Assembly (NCBI GenBank): GCA_027886185.1
Contig: WOAB01000211.1
Location: forward strand, 2,952,001 to 3,016,000
From: Rheum nobile
Taxonomy: Eukaryota; Streptophyta; Magnoliopsida; Caryophyllales; Polygonaceae
DNA: 64,000 nt
Reading direction: 5' to 3'
Shown here: positions 58,305 to 64,000 of the stretch, piece by piece
Layout of the letters: every line of letters begins with the position of its first letter
How positions within the stretch are numbered: position 1 is the stretch's first letter
Notes under the pieces: generated by a model
Database searches by the model: none
Seen by the model: only the letters and a program-made list of their open reading frames with translations
What the model was told of the DNA's origin: nothing
Made by a program: the position numbers and the translations under genes

Positions 58305-59411
58305 GGTGGTGAATTACAACCTCTCCCAGTGCCAAGAATGGAAGTGAGAGGATATTGCGATGGACTTCGTCACGGGGTTGCCGAAGGCTCAGATTCAGAA
58401 AGATGCCATATGTGTGATCATTGACCGGCTCATGAAGAGTGCTCATTTCGTGGCCATCAAGTCAACTTGGGGAACCCAGAGGCTATCAGAAGTTTTCCTA
58501 CACGAGATTGTCGATTACATGGTATGCCAAAAACCATTGTATCGGATCGTGATGGCCGATTTATGTCAAGATTCTGGAAGGAACTTCACAAGGACATGGG
58601 AACTGAGTTGAGGTTCAGTACTGCGTTTCATCCTCAGACGGATGGACAGTCTGAGAGGAACATCCAGACATTGGAGGATAGGCTGAGAGCTTGTGTACTA
58701 GATCGTCCGACCAGCTGGGAGAACAACTTAAGTCTGATTGAATTCACGTACAACAATAGCTGGCATTCTACCATTAAGATGGCTCCATTCGAGGCTTTGT
58801 ACGAACGAGATTGCAGATCTCCAATTTGTTGGGATGAGAATGCCGACAAAATTCTGCTCGGACTAGAGTTAGTTGAGAGGACTGCCTCAGATATTGCCTT
58901 GATCAGACGAAGGATGCTTACAGCTCAGAGTCGACAGAAGTCTTATGCTGATCTATAGCGCATGAATGTCGAGTTTGAGGTTGGTGACAAGGTGTTTGTC
59001 ATGGTGTCACCATCCAAGGGTGTGTTCAGGTTCGGCAAGCGTGGGAAGCTCAACCCTTGCTACGTGGGACCGTTTGAGATCCTTGACAGAGTTGGATCTC
59101 TAGCGTACCGTTTGGCATTGCCGCCGTCGGCGCATCCGGTGCATAACGTGTTTCACGTGTCTCTGCTAAGAAAGTATGTGCTAGATGTGTCTCATGTGCT
59201 GAGTTATGAGGACATCAAAATTCAGGCAAATGGTACCTACGAGGAGAGACTTGTGCGTGTTATCGAACGCCGCGAGAAGCACTTGAGGAACAAGATGGTA
59301 CCATTAGTGCGGATCCTTTGGTCCAAGTCGGGATCTGAGGAGGTAACTTGGGAAACCGGGGAGACTGAGTCTGATATGCTTAATCGTTTTACCGAGCTGT
59401 TTTCGGCCTAG
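58305..59411 (+). pseudogene. Tekay-B integrase with chromodomain-like tail
   Basis: It starts at the catalytic core (DIAMDFVTGLPK), missing the HHCC zinc domain. Then TIVSDRDGRF and FHPQTDGQSERN give the D,D,E set. A frame change lies near 58515 and a TAG at 58956. The C-terminal domain has GKLNPCYVGPFEI and HPVHNVFHVSLLRKYV. The tail SEEVTWETGE resembles the chromodomain that steers Tekay integration to heterochromatin. Confidence 0.9.
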
Positions 59412-59447
59412 TTTCGGGGTCGAAACTTTTTTTTAAGAGGGAGGTAT

Positions 59448-61676
59448 TGTAATAACCCCTAAAAGTCTCAAACTATCGTTTTGTAAGAAAGACGTGATGG
59501 GCAATTTCTGTAATCTCTGTAATAATCTTTTGAACGTAATATTATACGTTTAATAAGATTTTGGTTATAAAGTATTTGGGAGTGCTAAAAATATTAAGAT
59601 CAAGCATGACCTCGAGCGAGACCCGCGACCAAGGGCCAAGAAACGCGAGCGCGGCAGAGCCGATACCGCGGTTTGAATCCACGAGCGCAGTTTCTCCCAG
59701 GGCCAAACCGCGATCGCGGTTTTGAAACCGCGACGCAGATCCCTGTTTCTCCTTCTTCTTCCTTTTTCCCGAACGGCGCCGGTCCGGATTTCCGCCATGT
59801 TTTGTAACGGTGGCCGGTGGGAGGAGTTGGATCGTTTGGGTTTCCCCGGAGTTGAGCCTCCAACCCTATAAATAGGGTCTCCTCCATCCCCTCTTCCACC
59901 ATCCACAACAGCCATCCTCATCTCTCTCTCAAAAAGCTTCGTCGCCGGAATTTCTGTGGTCGTCGGAGTATCGCCGAAAGTCGTTGGTCGTGCCTTGTGA
60001 AGCCCTGGGAGTGGTGGTACTAGTGAGCATTCGTCCAAGTAAAGAAGCCCGAGCTCGTCATCGTCGGTAAGCTCGTTGTTCGTCTCCAAGCCGTCGTCGG
60101 GATGGGCACCCGTGACCGCGGGCTTGGCCCAGGAAACCACGACTGCGGATATGCCAACCGCGATCGCGTCCTTGCCCAGCAAGCGCGATCACGGCTTTGG
60201 CAACAACGGCCGCGGCTTAGGCCCTTTTTCCCTTCATTTCGTTTCGTATCTTCGTGTCGTATCATATCTAACTTAGGGTTCCGTCTTTTATCTCGTCGTC
60301 GTCGTAGGAATCCGTACTCAGATTCCATTCTCCAGATCTCGGAACCGATCTCTTCGATTCGTCTAGACTAAGGCAAGTGGCGATTCGCTCTTGCTCATTA
60401 TTCCATGTTTCCCTTGATTATCAATTAATTGATTGTTAATTAAGATGGGATAAAAGTTGTTGTTTTCTGTTTGGGATCAGACTTTAATAAAGTAATGTGT
60501 AAAATATGTATCTATAATAGGCTGTATATACTGCTAGAAACAACGCTATTATATATGATATTACCGTAATGGTTGTGGAGTGGATTTATGTGTGGACTTA
60601 TATGTAGTTAGAACGAGTATTCGTAGGAACGCTATGCACCTCGTGAGGTTTAGTCGTTTCTTTATAACTGGTATTAGGAGGATTTTGCCCTAGTACTTTC
60701 TGGTCATGACTGTACCTTTATTCAGGGTAGGTGCACACAGCTGGTGCCAACAATCGGGATTCATTCCCATAAATATCTCTCGTATCGAGATGATGTGGAT
60801 TAAAAGCTGTAACGTGAATGTATGTTTTTGAATTAAATAAGATAAGTGTTTTCACGCACATAATTAATATACCCTCGGGCGAGGAGTACAACGTGGAAAC
60901 CGTTCGAACTCTTGTTAGAGTAAGTCTTCTTTCCAATCTGGATTCGCATTGCGCGGTGAGGTTGGTCGTAGACCCAAATAATCAAGGTCGTGTTTTAAAG
61001 TCGTGTGTAAACTTAACGTTCCCAAACACTTGTCATACGTCTCCCATAAGACTCAACTTCTTTGGAGTCTTCTCTTCATACGTTTCCCATAAGACTCACT
61101 TATTTTGGAGTCTTCTCTTGATCATTCCTTTTCTTATGTTTTTGTAGAAGTGTTGAGGTTCACTGTCGTCATCGGCTATTATTCGAGAAGCGATGGGTGT
61201 AACCTAATACGACTACTTAGAACCTTTTTATTTGTACCCTTGCATAGTCTTTCATTAGACTAACCAACCGGTTTTTATTCCTTGCATGGTTGGCTGGTGT
61301 CATCCGTCTCATACGACACATCAAGTAAACTTCCTCTTCCGTGAAAGCCAGAATCCGATGTTGAGGGCAGATGATGATTTAAGTGTTTTTCCAAGGTTGA
61401 AGATCGTGGCGTGAGATCGCTCATATCAAAACCCCTTCATGGCGTTTATTAATTTTTAAGACTTCCGTTGTATTAAACATTTTTGTATTTGGTTTTGTTA
61501 TCCGTTGTAACCTATGACGTTGGTTTGAATATTATATGATCAACTTCCATGTTATTTAATAAAATTTACAACATTATATTATTTGTTATAAAAACGATAA
61601 GCCTTGGGTGATCCCGGGTGTGTATCCTGAGATCACTGACGGTAATATTTTCAAAGGTTTCTTTGGGAGTGTTACA
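59448..61676 (+). repeat. Tekay-B 3' LTR
   Basis: 2,229 bp. It differs from the 5' LTR mainly by C/T and A/G transitions and by loss of a few bases in the GC-word block (59624-59745). Confidence 0.95.
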
Positions 61677-61681
61677 CTAAC

Positions 61682-62476
61682 AACAAAATCGAGCAAAATC
61701 AAAACGAGATTCGTCTACAACTGTCACTGAAGAGAAAAGTCGATCCATGTATTTATCTCAATATGGGAAATGATTTTGAAGTGTATATGTTACAAATCCA
61801 ATTGCGACTATCAAATTTTAAACAAATGAGAACACTTTCGCATGATTTCAAGTAGAAATCAGAGCATAAAATGAGAATTTTGTGTTTTCATTTTGATAAC
61901 AGTTCATATTTTAATGTATTCAACATAGACGAAAAAAATTAATTAATCTAGTATTGATGACAATCTAAATATTAAACACAGGAAAAAGAACATCGAATTT
62001 CTTTTTTGCAAGATTAAAGCAATATATGTTAAATTAGAGGTGCATGCCATGGTTTCATTTTTTCAAAAGAACATCGAATTTCTCAGCAAAGGCCATTCCA
62101 ACTACGTACGGACATTTTATATAATTTACTAAACATTAGTCCATATTATAGACCTGTGGGTATATTATCACTCTTAAAATGTCAATTGTCATCAATATAT
62201 TATATATCTATTAAACCAGAACCATTCTTAAAATATCAATTGTCACCATATTTATTCTGTCACTTGGTATTTTTTCAAAAAAAAAATCAAAAATCAAAAA
62301 AATAATTATATATAAGATCTTTATCCTATTTTGAAAATTTAATACTTTATATATTTGTTTTCAATTTTAAGTCTTAGGAAAATCTTTATGATTTGATTGG
62401 ATATGATTTAACATATCTTGATGTAATACTTTCCTTTATTAATTCACTTACAAGATATATCAAATTATTAATCGAT
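61682..62476. other. AT-rich intergenic DNA
   Basis: No ORF, RNA gene or element ends recognised. Confidence 0.6.
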
Positions 62477-63480
62477 AATCTACTATATATATACTAAAGT
62501 AGAATACCTATTACGCCACGTGGTGTCCCCAAAATGAACCAAAATTTTCTGCTGTCACGTGGCATCACGGTATTGAATTTGTCACGTGTCAAGCTCTCAT
62601 TTTTTTCGTTGGTTTTTCGAAAATCAAATAAAATCAAAGAAAATAAAATCTCTGCCCATATTAGCCGGATATGCATACAATATCAATATTTTGTATAATC
62701 TATTATTTCCCAAAAAGTAGCAAATAATAATCTCAACCATATATTTTTTGTACGTAATCTACTATATATCTACTAAAGTAGAATATCTACTACGCCACGT
62801 GGCGCCCCCAAAATGAACTGAAATTTTTGATGCCACGTGGCATCACGGTATTGAATTTGCCACGTGTCAAACTCTCATTTTTTTCGTTGGTTTTTCGAAA
62901 ATCAAAGAAAATAAAATCTTTGCCCAAATTAGCCGGATATGCATACAATATGAATATTTTGTATAATCTATTCTTTCCAAAAACGTAGCAAACAATATTC
63001 TCAGCCATATATTTTTTGTACGTAATATACTAAATATCTACTAAAGTAGAATACCTACTACGCCACGTGGCGCTCCCAAAATAAACCAAAATTTTCTGCT
63101 GTCACGTGACATCACAGTATTAAAATTTATCACGTGTCAAGCTCTCATTTTTTTCGTTGGTTTTTCGAAAATCAAATAAAATCAAAGAAAATAAAATCTC
63201 TGCCCATATTAGTCGGATATGCATACAATATGAATATTGTATAATCTATTCTTTCCAAAAACGTAGCAAACAATATTCTCAGTCATATATTTTTTGTACG
63301 TAATCTAATATATATCTACTAAAATAGAATACCTACTACGCCACGTGGCGCCCCCAAAATGAACAAAATTTTTCTGCTGCCATGTGGTATCGCAGTATTG
63401 AATTTGCCACATGTCAAACTCTCAATTTTTTCGTTGTTTTTTCGAGAATCAAATAAAATCAAAGACACACTATCGTTAAA
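62477..63480. repeat. Tandem repeat of about 270-280 bp with CACGTG boxes
   Basis: Units begin near 62479, 62757, 63028 and 63304 with ATCTACTATATAT.TACTAAA, then the CGCCACGTGG segment and TTTTTTTCGTTGGTTTTTCG. Ten perfect CACGTG lie at 62517, 62556, 62583, 62796, 62834, 62861, 63064, 63103, 63131 and 63342. The unit start resembles plant Helitron 5' ends. A diverged unit start recurs near 63606. Confidence 0.88.
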
Positions 63481-64000
63481 ACTGCCACATGTAAACCACA
63501 TCAATTCATGCGTTTTTTAAGTTATTATTTTTTGTTGGCACAATATCTAAATAAAATTAATTTTTGTTATTTTATTTTCAAGATTTAAAATTCAATATTA
63601 TCATAAATCTAATATATATCAACTAAACTAAAACCTCTCTATGACACGTAACATCCTCCTATTAAACTCACTCACTCCTTATACACATGACATTTCTCCA
63701 TTTTTGTTTGTTTTTTTAAATTCAACATAATAAATATATATCACATTCTCCTATTTCCTAAACTAAATATGTTAATCACAAGAATGATACACAAAGATTT
63801 TTTTTCTAAAATTTAATATAATAACTATATATACGAATATTCTATTTCCAAAACTAAACATGTCAATCAAAAACATCTAACTTATATATATTATCCTTTT
63901 ACATAATTAAACACGAATAAAGACAAAAGTCAAATACAATTAGTACTCCCTCTCTTTGGTTAATTGGTAAAACACATAATAAGTATTAAAGAATATGATA
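63481..64000. other. AT-rich DNA with diverged repeat units
   Basis: Traces of the preceding tandem unit near 63606 and 63810; no gene visible. Confidence 0.5.

Larger units (their letters stand above)
51727..61676 (+). mobile_element. Tekay-B: full-length Tekay chromovirus-type retrotransposon
   Basis: It has two LTRs (51727-53958 and 59448-61676), from TGTAATAA to GTGTTACA, with the exact duplication CTAAC at 51722-51726 and 61677-61681. The primer site TTTGTATCAGAGC follows the 5' LTR, and AAGAGGGAGGTAT precedes the 3' LTR. Order: accessory ORF, gag, protease, RT, integrase, chromodomain-like tail. RNase H and the integrase zinc region are deleted. Several stops make it non-autonomous now. 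Confidence 0.96.

Overview
The window is flowering-plant nuclear DNA, most likely from a eudicot; I cannot name the family. The evidence is a CHX-type (CPA2) cation/H+ antiporter gene with GT-AG introns, buried in plant transposable elements: Ty1/copia, Athila-like and Tekay-type Ty3/gypsy elements, a LINE, a Helitron helicase remnant, and foldback DNA elements with 9-10 bp target-site duplications (TSDs). No tRNA, rRNA or CRISPR array was found.

Layout. 1-2931: end of a Tekay-like LTR cut by the window edge. 2932-6640: AT-rich DNA with two or three foldback elements whose cores are arrays of one short word. 6642-49363: a CHX gene pulled apart over about 42.6 kb. Its five coding blocks (6782-6961, 20873-21250, about 22086-22343, 35155-35616, 49016-49363) have no internal stop. 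They total about 1.6 kb, against about 2.4 kb in an intact CHX gene. Intron 1 holds a copia element (7088-20504, TSD AAAGT). That copia holds an Athila-like element (10569-19189, TSD GGAGG), which holds a solo Tekay LTR (12274-15028, TSD AAACG): three nested insertions, each with its duplication. The middle of the transport domain is replaced by unrelated DNA (21251-22085). Intron 3 (22344-35154) holds a foldback element, a Helitron remnant, a 1.2-kb word-array element, and a short LINE derivative split by a Tekay LTR. The last coding block is separated from the fourth by a 13.4-kb mosaic on which about 200 codons are missing. The gene is therefore read as a pseudogene.

49364-51726 is non-coding, with a 0.16-0.19 kb direct duplication around a 1.7-kb segment. 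51727-61676 is a complete Tekay element bounded by two 2.23-kb LTRs and TSD CTAAC. It carries an extra acidic ORF before gag and lacks RNase H. 61682-64000 is AT-rich and contains a tandem array (period about 270-280 bp) with ten perfect CACGTG boxes.

The strongest candidates for something undescribed are two kinds of word array. First, a family of Mutator-like foldback elements shares ends and subterminal modules, but each member is filled with many copies of a different short word in opposed orientations. Second, GC-rich palindromic words sit in paired blocks on either side of the TATA box in Tekay LTRs. One of these words also occurs in the LTRs, and in frame in the coding region, of the unrelated Athila-like element.
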